64,000 nt of DNA, taken from the NCBI RefSeq assembly GCF_004341245.1, contig NZ_SLWY01000017.1, positions 24,576-88,575 of the forward strand, read 5' to 3'. The position numbers and the translations under genes are program-made. The notes below the pieces were generated by a model. The model had not been told where the DNA came from. It saw only the letters and a list, made by a program, of their open reading frames with translations, and did no database searches. The first letter of the stretch is position 1. Every line of letters starts with the position of its first letter. The stretch is from Plasticicumulans lactativorans. GTDB lineage: Bacteria; Pseudomonadota; Gammaproteobacteria; Competibacterales; Competibacteraceae. Positions 53,575-63,400 of the stretch are shown here, in pieces.

Positions 53575-55401
53575 ATGCCCAATCTGATGCAAACCCTGGT
53601 GATGCTGGCCGCCGCCGTCGTCGCCGTCCCCCTCGGCAAGCGCGTCGGGCTCGGCGCCGTGCTCGGCTACGTCGCCGCCGGCATGGCGGTCGGCCCCTGG
53701 GGCCTCGGCGTGGTGCGCGACGCCGAGGCCATCCTGCACCTCGGCGAGTTCGGCGTGGTGCTGCTGCTGTTCGTGATCGGGCTGGAGCTGCAGCCGTCGC
53801 GCCTGTGGACGCTGCGCTACCCGGTGTTCGGCCTCGGCGGCGCGCAGGTGCTGGTGACCGGCACCGCGCTGAGCGCCGGCGCCTGGGCGCTGGGGCTCGC
53901 GCCGGCGGCGGCGGTGACCGTGGGCTTCGCGCTGTCGCTGTCGTCGACGGCCTTCGTGCTGCAGCTGCTCGCCGAGCGCCAGGAACTCACCACCCGCGCC
54001 GGCCGCGACGCCTTCGCGATCCTGCTGTTCCAGGACCTCGCGGTGATCCCGCTGCTGGCGCTGGTGCCGCTGCTGGCGACGCAGGGCAGCGCGCCGAACG
54101 CCGGCGACTGGATGCACGCGCTGAAGGTGCTGGTGGCGGTGGTGGTGGTGATCGGCGCCGGGCACGTGGTGCTGCCGCGCATCCTGCGCATGGTCGCCGC
54201 CGCGCACCACCAGGACGTGTCGATCGCCGCGGCGCTGGTGATCGTGCTGGGGATGGCCACGGCGATGGACCTGCTCGGACTGTCGATGTCGCTCGGCGCC
54301 TTCCTCGCCGGCGTGCTGCTCGCCGGCTCGGAGTTCCGCCACGAGCTCGAGGCCAACATCGCCCCGTTCAAGGGCGTGCTGCTCGGCTTCTTCTTCATGG
54401 CGGTGGGGATGTCGGCGAACCTCGGCCTGCTGCTCGCCGAGCCCGCCACCGTGCTCGGCCTGACGCTCGCGCTGATGGCGGCCAAGGCGGTGCTGCTCGC
54501 GCTGCTGGTGCGCCGTTTCGGCAGCGCGCGCCGCGCGCCGCTGCGGGTGGGGCTGCTGCTCGCGCAGGGCGGCGAGTTCGCCTTCGTGCTGTTCTCGATC
54601 GGCGCGACCGAGGGCGTGCTCGGCGCCGCCCTGCACGACCGCCTGGTGATGGTGGTGGCGCTGTCGATGGCCTTCACGCCCCTCGCCGCGACGCTCTCCG
54701 ACCGCTGGCAGCGCGCCCGCGCCGAGCGCCCGGTGCCAGCCCAGGCGTCGCCCGCGGCGCTGGACGATGCCGACGGCGCGCCGGTGGTGATCGCCGGCTA
54801 CGGCCGCTACGGCCGGGTGATCGCGCGCGTGCTGTCGCTGCAGAAGATCCCCTTCACCGTGCTCGACAACGACATCAGCAAGATCGCCATCGGCAAGCGC
54901 CTGGGGCGGCAGGTGTTCTACGGCGACATCTGCCGCCCGGACATCCTGCACGCGATCAAGCTCGAATCGGCGCGGGTGCTGGTGGTGGCGATGGACGACG
55001 AGGAGACCTCGCTGACGGTGGTCGAGCTGGTGCGGCGCAACTACCCGCACGTGACGATCTACGCGCGCACCCGCAACATCAAGCACACGCTGGCGCTGCT
55101 CGAGGCCGGCGCGCACATCGCCAACAGCGACACCTACATGGCCGGCCTGCTCGCCGCCGGGCGCGTGATGAACCTGCTCGGCCGCGGCGAGGACGAGGTC
55201 AACACCGCGCTCGACGCGATCCGCGTGCACGACGAGCGGCTGGTGCAGCACCTGCGCCCGCTGAAGGACGACGCCGAGCGCATCGACCAGATCATGCGCC
55301 AGGCACACGACGAGATGATCGCCTGGCTGCCGGCGGCACCGGCCGCGACGCCCGCGGTGGCCGGCCCGGCCGCGGCGGCGGTGGCCGCGGCCGGCGGGTG
55401 A
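53575..55401 (+). CDS. Monovalent cation:proton antiporter-2 (Kef-type K+/H+ antiporter)
   Basis: A 608-residue CPA2 transporter. The membrane Na+/H+ exchanger domain (about residues 5-385) includes [28 protein letters not shown] and [18 protein letters not shown]. An RCK/TrkA-N domain follows, with the Rossmann motif [17 protein letters not shown] (Gly-rich loop near 407-412) and VLDNDISKI, binding NAD(H). Kef systems export K+ with glutathione-adduct gating. No KefF-type ancillary gene is adjacent. An Ala/Pro tail follows residue 585. Confidence 0.93.
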   Translation: MPNLMQTLVMLAAAVVAVPLGKRVGLGAVLGYVAAGMAVGPWGLGVVRDAEAILHLGEFGVVLLLFVIGLELQPSRLWTLRYPVFGLGGAQVLVTGTALSAGAWALGLAPAAAVTVGFALSLSSTAFVLQLLAERQELTTRAGRDAFAILLFQDLAVIPLLALVPLLATQGSAPNAGDWMHALKVLVAVVVVIGAGHVVLPRILRMVAAAHHQDVSIAAALVIVLGMATAMDLLGLSMSLGAFLAGVLLAGSEFRHELEANIAPFKGVLLGFFFMAVGMSANLGLLLAEPATVLGLTLALMAAKAVLLALLVRRFGSARRAPLRVGLLLAQGGEFAFVLFSIGATEGVLGAALHDRLVMVVALSMAFTPLAATLSDRWQRARAERPVPAQASPAALDDADGAPVVIAGYGRYGRVIARVLSLQKIPFTVLDNDISKIAIGKRLGRQVFYGDICRPDILHAIKLESARVLVVAMDDEETSLTVVELVRRNYPHVTIYARTRNIKHTLALLEAGAHIANSDTYMAGLLAAGRVMNLLGRGEDEVNTALDAIRVHDERLVQHLRPLKDDAERIDQIMRQAHDEMIAWLPAAPAATPAVAGPAAAAVAAAGG

Positions 55402-55421
55402 CGCCGCGCGCGGCCGCGGGC

Positions 55422-55427
55422 GATAAT
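55422..55427 (+). promoter_or_regulatory. Putative -10 element for ispG
   Basis: GATAAT followed by CGCGGCC, 34 bases before the ATG at 55461; a weak GTGACG stands where a -35 would be. Confidence 0.4.
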
Positions 55428-55460
55428 CGCGGCCTGCCTCTCCCCCTCCGGACCGCCGCC

Positions 55461-56687
55461 ATGTCGCATTCCCCCTTCCCCGTCCCGCGCCGTCACAGCG
55501 TGCCGGTGCACATCGGCCAGCACACCGTGGGCGGCGACGCCCCGGTGCTGGTGCAGTCGATGACCAACACCGACACCGCCGACGCCGTGCGCACCGCGAT
55601 CCAGTGCGCGCAGCTCGCGCGCGCCGGCTCGGAGCTGGTGCGCATCACCGTCAACACCGAGGAGGCCGCCGCCGCGGTGGCCGAGATCCGCGCCCGGCTC
55701 GACGACATGGGGCTCGACGTGCCGCTGGTCGGCGACTTCCACTTCAACGGCCACAAGCTGCTCGCCCGCTACCCGGAGTGCGCGCGCGCGCTCGCCAAGT
55801 ACCGCATCAACCCCGGCAACGTCGGCCGCGGCAGGAAGAAGGACGACCAGTTCGCCACCATCGTCGGGCTGGCGATCGAGCACGACAAGCCGGTGCGCAT
55901 CGGCGTCAACTGGGGCAGCCTCGACCAGGCACTGGTGGTGCGGATGATGGACGCCAACGCCCGCCTGGCCGAGCCGCTCGACGCCGCCGCGGTGACCCGC
56001 GAGGCGCTGGTGGTGTCGGCGCTGGAGAGCGCGGCGCGCGCCGAGGAGCTCGGCCTCGCCCACGACCGCATCGTGCTCTCGGCCAAGGTCAGCGGCGTGC
56101 AGGAGCTGATCGCGGTGTACCGCGCGCTCGCCGCGCGCTGCGACTACCCGCTGCACCTCGGCCTCACCGAGGCCGGCATGGGCTCGAAGGGCATCGTCGC
56201 CAGCACCGCCGCGCTCGCCGTGCTGCTGCAGGAGGGCATCGGCGACACCATCCGCATCTCGCTGACGCCCGAGCCCGGCGCGCCGCGCGAGAAGGAGGTG
56301 CTGGTGGCGCAGGAGATCCTGCAGACGATGGGGCTGCGCTCGTTCACGCCGATGGTGATCGCCTGCCCCGGCTGCGGGCGCACCACCAGCGACTACTTCC
56401 AGCGCCTCGCGCAGGAGATCCAGACCTACCTGCGCGAGCAGATGCCGGTGTGGGGCCGGCAGTACCCGGGCGTCGAGGCGATGACCGTCGCAGTGATGGG
56501 CTGCGTGGTCAACGGCCCCGGCGAGAGCAAGATGGCCAACATCGGCATCAGCCTGCCGGGCTCGGGCGAGGAGCCGGTCGCCCCGGTCTACGTCGACGGC
56601 CAGAAGACCGTGACGCTGAAGGGCGAGACGATCGCCGCGGAGTTCCAGGCGATCGTCGACGCCTACGTGCGCAGCCACTACGGCTGA
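55461..56687 (+). CDS. ispG: (E)-4-Hydroxy-3-methylbut-2-enyl diphosphate synthase
   Basis: Catalyses the penultimate step of the MEP isoprenoid pathway with a [4Fe-4S] cluster. The 408-residue protein is the longer form with an insertion relative to E. coli IspG (372). Cluster ligands are Cys302, Cys305 and Cys348, in [14 protein letters not shown] and [16 protein letters not shown], with the adjacent catalytic Glu. The N-terminal TIM-barrel start [18 protein letters not shown] is clear. It is convergent with the davB-like gene. Confidence 0.96.
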   Translation: MSHSPFPVPRRHSVPVHIGQHTVGGDAPVLVQSMTNTDTADAVRTAIQCAQLARAGSELVRITVNTEEAAAAVAEIRARLDDMGLDVPLVGDFHFNGHKLLARYPECARALAKYRINPGNVGRGRKKDDQFATIVGLAIEHDKPVRIGVNWGSLDQALVVRMMDANARLAEPLDAAAVTREALVVSALESAARAEELGLAHDRIVLSAKVSGVQELIAVYRALAARCDYPLHLGLTEAGMGSKGIVASTAALAVLLQEGIGDTIRISLTPEPGAPREKEVLVAQEILQTMGLRSFTPMVIACPGCGRTTSDYFQRLAQEIQTYLREQMPVWGRQYPGVEAMTVAVMGCVVNGPGESKMANIGISLPGSGEEPVAPVYVDGQKTVTLKGETIAAEFQAIVDAYVRSHYG

Positions 56688-56703
56688 GGCTGCGCCGCCG
56701 CGC

Positions 56704-58392
56704 TCACTCGGGCAGCTCGATCGGCCCGAGTTCGGCGAACACGTCGCCCGGCCCCGGGTTGGCGGCGTGGGTGCTGCCGCCGAAGTGGCGCATGATCCCC
56801 CACACCGCGTTCAGCGAGGTCTGCACCGCGCCTTCGACCCAGGCCGGCGTCCACGACACGTCGTCGCCGGCGATGAAGATGCCGCGCTGCTCGGGCGGCA
56901 GTTCGTCCTGCATGAAGTGCGCGTACATGCGCTGGTTGTAGCGGTAGTGCCCGGGCAGCGCGCCCTTGAAGGCGCCGAGGAAGTTCGGGTCGGCCTCCCA
57001 CGACACGGTGATCGGGTCGCCGATGATGTGGCGGGCGATGTCCACCCCCGGGTAGATCTTGGCCAGCGCGCCCAGCGCGAGCTCCACGCGCTTCTCGACC
57101 GGCTGCGGCAGCATCTTCAGCGCATCGCTCATCCAGGAGTAGGACAGGCAGATCACGCCCGGCTTGTCGGGACCGTTGTCGAACAGGTAGGTGCCGCGGG
57201 TCAGGCGATCGGTGAGCGTCATGCTCATCACGTCGCGGCCGGTGCGCGGGTCCTTGTCCTTCCAGAACGGCCGGTCGACCATCACGAAGGTCTTCGACGA
57301 CTGCATGTAGCGGGTGCGGTCGAGCGCCATCCACAACTTCTGCGAGAACAGCGACTCGTCGCACGCGATCTGCGTGGTCAGCAGCCAGCTCTGGCAGGTC
57401 GTCAGCACGGCGTCGTAGTGGCGCGTGTCGCCCCAGCGGTCGGTGAGCGCGAAGCGGCCGTCGGCGGCGCGGGCGATCTTCGCCACCCCCGGGCGCGGCG
57501 CACCGCCGTGCAGCGAGGCGAGCGAGGTACCCTGCGGCCAGTGCGCGAGGCGCTCCGGGGCGTGGCGCCACAGGCCGCGGGGCACCTGCTCGACGCCGCC
57601 GACCACGAAGCGCTGGTTCTCGTCGCAGTTGGTCATCACCACGCGGAAGATTTCCAGCATCGAGTTCGGGAAGTCCGAATCCCAGCCGCCGGTGCCGAAG
57701 CCGACCTGGCCGAACACCTCGCGGTGGTGGAACGACAGCCGCGAGAATGCCTTCGAGGTGGCGACGAAGTCGTAGAAGGTGCGGTCGTCCCACTGTGTGA
57801 CCAGCGGGTTCCACAGCGCCTTCAACGTGCGCACGTCGCGCCGGCGGATCGCGTCCTGCACCTCGCTGAAGCGCGCGCCGTCCTCCAGCGCCGCGGCCCA
57901 GGCGTCGGCGACCTCGCGGAACAGCGGCGGCAGGTCGGCGAGCGTCTCGGCGTACCAGGTCTTGCCTTCGAGGTCGACCACGGTGCTGCCCGACGCCGGC
58001 GTCAGCGGGTTCGGGAACGGCCGCGTCTCCAGGCCGAGCTTGTCGACGTAGTGGTAGAACGCGGTCGACGACACCGGGAAGCGCATGCCGCCGAGTTCGG
58101 CAATGACGCCGTCGGCGCCCTCGAAGGGCTGCGAGCGCAGCCGCCCGCCCATCTGCGAGGACTCGTAGACCACCGGCTTCAGGCCGAGCTTCATCAGCTC
58201 GTAGGCCGCCACCAGCCCGGAGATGCCGGCGCCGACGATCGCCACCTCGGCCCCGTGGCGCTCGGCCGGGATGCTGCCGAGCCCGGCCGGGTGCGCGATC
58301 CAGTCGTCGAAGCCGAAGGGGAAGTCCGGGCCGAAGATCGTGACCGGGGGCCGCTCGTCGGCGGGCGGAGTAGCAACGCTTACGTGGGTCAT
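56704..58392 (-). CDS. davB: L-lysine 2-monooxygenase-like flavoenzyme
   Basis: A 562-residue FAD enzyme of the amine-oxidase superfamily. It shows the N-terminal VTIFGPDFPFGFDDWIAHPAGLGSIP, the FAD dinucleotide motif GAGISG (residues 54-59), IAELGGMRFPVSSTAFYHYVDKLGL, GFGTGGWDSDFPNSMLEIF and the C-terminal IAGDDVSWTPAWVEGAVQTSLNAVWG. Length and sequence agree closely with what I remember of Pseudomonas DavB, which oxidises lysine to 5-aminovaleramide. Tryptophan 2-monooxygenase (IaaM) is the nearest alternative. No davA amidase is adjacent. It is monocistronic. Confidence 0.8.
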   Translation of the reverse strand: MTHVSVATPPADERPPVTIFGPDFPFGFDDWIAHPAGLGSIPAERHGAEVAIVGAGISGLVAAYELMKLGLKPVVYESSQMGGRLRSQPFEGADGVIAELGGMRFPVSSTAFYHYVDKLGLETRPFPNPLTPASGSTVVDLEGKTWYAETLADLPPLFREVADAWAAALEDGARFSEVQDAIRRRDVRTLKALWNPLVTQWDDRTFYDFVATSKAFSRLSFHHREVFGQVGFGTGGWDSDFPNSMLEIFRVVMTNCDENQRFVVGGVEQVPRGLWRHAPERLAHWPQGTSLASLHGGAPRPGVAKIARAADGRFALTDRWGDTRHYDAVLTTCQSWLLTTQIACDESLFSQKLWMALDRTRYMQSSKTFVMVDRPFWKDKDPRTGRDVMSMTLTDRLTRGTYLFDNGPDKPGVICLSYSWMSDALKMLPQPVEKRVELALGALAKIYPGVDIARHIIGDPITVSWEADPNFLGAFKGALPGHYRYNQRMYAHFMQDELPPEQRGIFIAGDDVSWTPAWVEGAVQTSLNAVWGIMRHFGGSTHAANPGPGDVFAELGPIELPE

Positions 58393-58587
58393 GGGCGGGC
58401 CTTGCGCGCGGGGCCGGCGGACGCGCCGGCCGTGATCGGGAAGACGGCGTGGGGGCGACGCGCACCCCCACAGGCAGCGTAGTCTGCCCGCCACGCCGCC
58501 GCAGCCGCTGCGCTTCGCGCCCGCCGCAGCCCCGGCGGCTGCCGCCGGCGGCCGCTTCCCCGGCAGATTCTGCCGGGGCGCCCGGAT

Positions 58588-60153
58588 TCAGCCGTGCGGC
58601 ACCAGCAGCCGCGTGCCCGCCGGCACCCGGAGCTGGTTCTCGGGCAGGCCGTTGGCCGACTTCAGCCGGCCGAGCGAGGTGCCGAGCCGCGCCGCGACCT
58701 CGGCCAGCGACTCGCCACGACGCACCACGTAGGCCTCGGGCCGCGCCGCCGGGGCGGCGACCGGCGTGGCGACCGGCGTGGCGACCGGGGTGGGGGTACG
58801 CCGCGGAGGGGGGGCGACGGCCGGCGCCGCGCGCGGCAGCGTGGCGGCGACGCGTTCGGCGCGCGCGGCCGCCGCGCGCTCCGGGGGCGGCTCGGGCGTC
58901 GGGCTGGCGACCGGCCCGGCGTCGGCGATCATCAGGCCGTGCGGCAGGCGCTGGCGGAAGTACTGGCGGATGCCCTCCATCACCGCCCGCGCCAGCGCGC
59001 GCTGGTGGCGGTCGTCGGCGAGCTTCGCCTCCTCCTGCGGGTTCGACAGGAAGGCGGTCTCGACCAGGATCGACGGGATGTCCGGCGCCTTCAGCACGGC
59101 GAAGCCGGCGCGCTCGACCTCGGTGCGGTGCAGGTCGCCGACGCGGCGCAACTGCGTCAGCACCTTCTCGGCGAGGAACTGGCTCGCTTCGAGCGAGGCC
59201 TCCTGCGACAGGTCGATCAGCACCGAGGCGAGCTGTTCGTCCTTGCCGGAGAGCTTGAGCCCGCCGACCAGGTCGGCGGCGTTCTCGCTGTCGGCGAGCC
59301 AGCGCGCGGCCTCCGACGAGGCGCCGCGGGTGGACAGCATGTACACGGTCGAGCCGGTCGCCGTGGAGCCACCGGGCGCCGAGTCGGCATGGATGGAGAT
59401 GAACAGGTCGGCCTTGTGCCGGCGCGCCACGTCGATGCGGCTGCGCAGCGGCAGGAACACGTCGGTGCGCCGCGTCAGCACCGCGCGCATGCCGGGCTCG
59501 GCGTCGATCAGCGCGGCGAGCTTGCGCCCGATCGCCAGCACCACGTCCTTCTCGCGGGTGCCGTTGCCGCCGAGCGCGCCGGTGTCCTTGCCACCGTGGC
59601 CGGGGTCGATCGCCACCACGATCTGTCGGCGCGCGGCGCGCACGAGCGGCTGCGGCGCGCGCCTGACCGGCTGCGCCTCGCTGCCCGGCACCGACACCAG
59701 CTCGATGCCCGGCAGCTCGGCCGCCGCCGCCGCCGCCGCCTCGCCGCGCCGCGCCGCACGACGGAACTCGACCACCAGCTTGCCGCTGCCGTTCGCCGCC
59801 GGCGCGAAGTAGGTCTCGGCGCGCAGCGGGCGCTCCAGGTCGACCACCACGCGCAGGTCGCGGCCGTCGCGGATGCCGCCGCGCACCGAGCGGATGTCGG
59901 CCGACTGCAGCACCACGTCGCGCACCGCCGTCGAGCCGCGCGTGTCGGGCAGGTCGAGCACCAGGCGCGGCGGGTTGTCGAGCGCGAAGCTCGAGTAGCG
60001 CACCGGGCCGCTCAGGTCGAGCACGAGCTGCACCCGGTCGGGGGCTTCGGCGAGGCGCGCGCCGAGCACCTCGGCGGCGCGCGCCGGCAGGACGCCGAGC
60101 AGCGCGATCAGAACCGGCAGCAGCCATCGCCACCGGTACGGGACTACCTTCAT
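58588..60153 (-). CDS. amiC: N-acetylmuramoyl-L-alanine amidase with AMIN and LysM domains
   Basis: Cleaves septal peptidoglycan to separate daughter cells. The 521-residue protein has a signal peptide (ending LPARAAEV), an AMIN domain (about 30-140) for septal targeting, a zinc amidase_3 domain (about 185-410) with AIDPGHGGKDTGA, GTREKDVVLAIG, ISIHADSAPG and the catalytic Glu in ILVETAFLSN, a Pro/Ala-rich linker with a VATPVATPVA repeat, and a C-terminal LysM (about 477-521). The AmiB/AmiC naming is uncertain. It lies downstream of tsaE, as in gammaproteobacteria, but mutL does not follow. Confidence 0.93.
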   Translation of the reverse strand: MKVVPYRWRWLLPVLIALLGVLPARAAEVLGARLAEAPDRVQLVLDLSGPVRYSSFALDNPPRLVLDLPDTRGSTAVRDVVLQSADIRSVRGGIRDGRDLRVVVDLERPLRAETYFAPAANGSGKLVVEFRRAARRGEAAAAAAAELPGIELVSVPGSEAQPVRRAPQPLVRAARRQIVVAIDPGHGGKDTGALGGNGTREKDVVLAIGRKLAALIDAEPGMRAVLTRRTDVFLPLRSRIDVARRHKADLFISIHADSAPGGSTATGSTVYMLSTRGASSEAARWLADSENAADLVGGLKLSGKDEQLASVLIDLSQEASLEASQFLAEKVLTQLRRVGDLHRTEVERAGFAVLKAPDIPSILVETAFLSNPQEEAKLADDRHQRALARAVMEGIRQYFRQRLPHGLMIADAGPVASPTPEPPPERAAAARAERVAATLPRAAPAVAPPPRRTPTPVATPVATPVAAPAARPEAYVVRRGESLAEVAARLGTSLGRLKSANGLPENQLRVPAGTRLLVPHG

Positions 60154-60227
60154 GCGCACGTCGTCAGACTCCGGGTCGGGGCGGCGGGACACACCGAGCG
60201 CCCCGCCGAGGGCGGCGAGTATGCCAC

Positions 60228-60698
60228 TCACAGGCGGGCGAGCACCGCCTCGCCCCGTGCGCCGGCCGCCGCGAGCCGCGCGCTGCGCCCGCCGCCGTCG
60301 GCATAGGCGAGGCTGAGGTCGAGCTCCGCGGGCGGCAGCCAGCCCGCGCCCTTCTCCGGCCACTCCACCAGCAGCAGCGCCGCCGGGTCGAGGAAGTCGC
60401 GGATGCCCATGAATTCGAGCTCCTCGGGATCGGCGAGCCGGTAGAGGTCGAAGTGGTAGACGCTGCGCGCGCCGAGCTCGTACGGCTCCACCAGCGTGTA
60501 GGTGGGGCTGCGGACGCGGCCGGCATGGCCGAGCGCGTGCAGCAGCCCGCGCACCAGCGTGGTCTTGCCGCTGCCGAGTTCGCCGTGCAGGTACACCACC
60601 AGGCCGTCGTCGCCACAGGCGCCCGCGAGGCGCGCGCCGAGCGCCTCGGTGGCGGCGGCGTCGGGCAGCTCGCAGTGACAGCTTCCGGTGTACGTCAT
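60228..60698 (-). CDS. tsaE: tRNA threonylcarbamoyladenosine synthesis ATPase TsaE
   Basis: Part of the TsaBDE complex that makes t6A at position 37 of ANN-decoding tRNAs. The 156-residue P-loop ATPase has the Walker A motif GELGSGKT (residues 39-46), then RSPTYTLVEPYE, VYHFDLYRL and LLLVEWPEKGAGWLP. It begins 41 bases after nnr and precedes amiC by 74 bases on the same strand. Confidence 0.95.
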   Translation of the reverse strand: MTYTGSCHCELPDAAATEALGARLAGACGDDGLVVYLHGELGSGKTTLVRGLLHALGHAGRVRSPTYTLVEPYELGARSVYHFDLYRLADPEELEFMGIRDFLDPAALLLVEWPEKGAGWLPPAELDLSLAYADGGGRSARLAAAGARGEAVLARL

Positions 60699-60739
60699 GT
60701 CGCGGCCTCCGGTGAGGGGGTGGGATGCGCCGGCGCCGT

Positions 60740-62245
60740 TCAGGGGTTGGCGAGGCGGCGCAGGTGCGGCAGCAGGTCGGTCGCGAGCAGCCCGCGCTGG
60801 CCGCCGTCGGCCGCTGCCAGGTCGCCGGCGGTGGCGTGCAGCCAGGCGCCGAGGCGGGCGGCGGCGGCGGGCGCTAGGCCCTGCGCGAGCAGGCCGGCGA
60901 TGGTGCCGGTGAGCACGTCGCCCATGCCCCCGCTGCCCATGCCGGGGTTGCCGGCGAGGATCAGCGCCGGCGGCGCGTCGGCCTGCGCGACCACGCTGCC
61001 GGCGCCCTTCAGCACCGCCACCCCGCCGTAGCGGGCGACCAGCGCGCGGGCGCTGCCGAGGCGGTCGGCCTGGATCGCCGCGGTCGTGGTGCCGAGCAGC
61101 CGCGCCGCCTCGCCGGGGTGCGGGGTGAGCACCCAGTCGGTGCGCCGGCGCGGCGTCTGCGCGAGCAGGTTGAGTGCGTCGGCGTCGAGCACCAGCGGCT
61201 GCGCGACGCCGCAGGCGTACTCGAACAGCGCCCGCCCCCAGGCGTGCTGGCCGAGGCCGGGGCCGAGCGCGAGCACGCTGGCGCGCGCGAGCAGCGGGTC
61301 GAGCTCGTCGGGCGCCTCGATGCCGCGGATCATCAGCTCGGGGCGGGCGGCGGCGATCGCGCCGGCGTGCGCTGCGCGCGTGGCCACGCTGACCAGCCCG
61401 GCACCGACCCGCGCCGCGGCCTCGCCGGTCATGCGCGCGGCGCCGGCGTAGCCGCTGTCGCCGCCGACCACCAGCACGTGGCCATGATCGCCCTTGTGCG
61501 CGGCGCGCGGGCGCGGCGCCAGCAGCACGCCGCGGTCGGCGCCGGTGTAGCGTTCGGCGGCGACCGGCGCGGCGGCGCGCACCGCGGCCGGCGCGCCGAG
61601 GTCGGCGAACACCACCGCGCCGCTGTGCCCGGGACCGTCGCCGACGAACAGGCCGAGCTTGAGGCCGATGAAGCTGACGGTGAGGTCGGCCGTCACCGCG
61701 GTGCCGAGCACCGCGCCGCTGTCGGCGTGCAGGCCCGACGGGATGTCGACCGCGAGCACCGCCACCCCGCGCGCGTGCGCGGCGTTCACGGCGTCGATCG
61801 CCGCCGCCCAGTCGCCGGTCACCGCGCGTTCGAGCCCGGTGCCGAGGAGCGCATCGACGATCACGTGGGCGTCGTCGAGCTGGGCGGCCTCGAAGGTGGC
61901 GACCGACACCCCCGCGGCGACGGCGTCGCGCCAGGCCTGCGCCGCGTCGCCCGCCAGCCGCCCCGGGTGGGCGAGCGTGCCGACCCGCACGCTGCGCCCG
62001 GAGGCGCGCAGCAGGCGCGCGATCACGTAGCCGTCCCCGGCGTTGTTGCCGCCGCCGCAGACCACGCTGATGCGGGTGGCGAGCGGCCAGTGCGCGAGCA
62101 GCGCGGCGACGCTGGCCTCGCCGGCGCGGGTCATCAGCGTGTAGCCGGGGATGCCGTGCTCCTCGATGCTGCGGCGGTCCATCTCGCGCACCGCGGCGGC
62201 GGTGTGCAGCGCGGTCGGCAAGGGGTCGGCGTGGGCGGTCGACAT
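60740..62245 (-). CDS. nnr: Bifunctional NAD(P)HX epimerase and ADP-dependent dehydratase
   Basis: Repairs hydrated NADH and NADPH. The 501-residue protein joins a YjeF_N epimerase domain (about 1-225, with SVVCGGGNNAGDGYVIARLL and VDIPSGLHADSG) to a C-terminal ribokinase-like dehydratase (about 235-501, with LGPGLGQ, VLTPHPGEAARLLG and AGNPGMGSGGMGDVLTGTIAGLLAQG). It is divergent from queG across 66 bases, as in E. coli yjeF/yjeS. ATG at 62245. Confidence 0.95.
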   Translation of the reverse strand: MSTAHADPLPTALHTAAAVREMDRRSIEEHGIPGYTLMTRAGEASVAALLAHWPLATRISVVCGGGNNAGDGYVIARLLRASGRSVRVGTLAHPGRLAGDAAQAWRDAVAAGVSVATFEAAQLDDAHVIVDALLGTGLERAVTGDWAAAIDAVNAAHARGVAVLAVDIPSGLHADSGAVLGTAVTADLTVSFIGLKLGLFVGDGPGHSGAVVFADLGAPAAVRAAAPVAAERYTGADRGVLLAPRPRAAHKGDHGHVLVVGGDSGYAGAARMTGEAAARVGAGLVSVATRAAHAGAIAAARPELMIRGIEAPDELDPLLARASVLALGPGLGQHAWGRALFEYACGVAQPLVLDADALNLLAQTPRRRTDWVLTPHPGEAARLLGTTTAAIQADRLGSARALVARYGGVAVLKGAGSVVAQADAPPALILAGNPGMGSGGMGDVLTGTIAGLLAQGLAPAAAARLGAWLHATAGDLAAADGGQRGLLATDLLPHLRRLANP

Positions 62246-62311
62246 CGGCGCGGGCTCGGCGGGCGGGGATGCGGCAAAATACCCCCCCGCCCCGCGCCGC
62301 GCCAAGCCGCC

Positions 62312-63400
62312 ATGCCCACCCCCACCCCGCCACCCGCCCTGCCCGATGCGGCCGCGCTCGCCGCGCGCATCAAGGCCTGGGGGCGCGAACTCGGCTTCCA
62401 GCGCGTCGGCATCGCCGACGTCGACCTGCGCGAGGCCGAGACGCGCCTGCTCGACTGGCTGGCGGCGGGCCACCACGGGCAGATGGACTACATGGCGCGC
62501 CACGGCACCCGCCGCGCGCGCCCGGCCGAACTGGTGCCGGGCACGCTGCGGGTGATCTCGGCGCGCATGGACTACTGGCCGGCCGCCGCCGCGCCGGCCT
62601 GGGACGTGCTCGGCGACGGCAGCCGCGCCTACGTCGCGCGCTACGCGCTCGGCCGCGACTACCACAAGGTGCTGCGCAGGCGCCTGGCCGAGCTCGCCCG
62701 ACGCATCGAGGCCGCGATCGGCCCGTTCGGTCACCGGGCCTTCACCGACAGCGGGCCGGTGCTCGAAAAACCGCTCGCCGCCAAGGCCGGCCTCGGCTGG
62801 GTCGGCAAGCACAGCAACCTGCTCGCGCGCGACGCCGGTTCGTGGTTCTTCCTCGGCGAGATCCTGGTCGACGTCGCGCTGCCGGTGGACGCGCCGGTGA
62901 GCGCGCACTGCGGCTCGTGCACCGCGTGCATCGAGGTGTGCCCGACGCAGGCGATCGTCGCGCCGCACGTGGTCGACGCCCGCCGCTGCATCGCCTACCT
63001 GACGATCGAACACCACGGGCCGATCCCCGAGGCGCTGCGCCCGGCGCTCGGCAACCGCATCTTCGGCTGCGACGACTGCCAGCTGGTCTGCCCGTGGAAC
63101 CGCTACGCCACACCGACGCCCGAAGCCGACTTCATCCCCCGCCACGGCCTCGACGCCGCGAGCCTGGTCGAGCTGTTCGGCTGGGACGAGGCGACCTGGC
63201 TCGCGCGCACCGAGGGCATGGCCCTGCGCCGCGTCGGCCATGAGCGCTGGCTGCGCAACCTCGCCGTCGCCCTCGGCAACGCCCCACGCTCGCCGCAGGT
63301 GCTCGCGGCACTGCACGCGCGCGCCGGACACCCCTCGACGCTGGTGCGCGAACACGTCGCCTGGGCGCTGGCACGGCTGGCCGACGGCACGACGACGTAG
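62312..63400 (+). CDS. queG: Epoxyqueuosine reductase
   Basis: Final step of queuosine biosynthesis, reducing epoxyqueuosine in tRNA with cobalamin and two [4Fe-4S] clusters. The 362 residues show VLEKPLAAKAGLGWVGKHSNL (cobalamin/substrate region), the first cluster motif HCGSCTACIEVCPTQAI (Cys200, 203, 206, 210) and the second FGCDDCQLVCPWN. C-terminal HEAT-like helices follow. The ATG at 62312 matches the divergent arrangement with nnr. Confidence 0.95.
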   Translation: MPTPTPPPALPDAAALAARIKAWGRELGFQRVGIADVDLREAETRLLDWLAAGHHGQMDYMARHGTRRARPAELVPGTLRVISARMDYWPAAAAPAWDVLGDGSRAYVARYALGRDYHKVLRRRLAELARRIEAAIGPFGHRAFTDSGPVLEKPLAAKAGLGWVGKHSNLLARDAGSWFFLGEILVDVALPVDAPVSAHCGSCTACIEVCPTQAIVAPHVVDARRCIAYLTIEHHGPIPEALRPALGNRIFGCDDCQLVCPWNRYATPTPEADFIPRHGLDAASLVELFGWDEATWLARTEGMALRRVGHERWLRNLAVALGNAPRSPQVLAALHARAGHPSTLVREHVAWALARLADGTTT

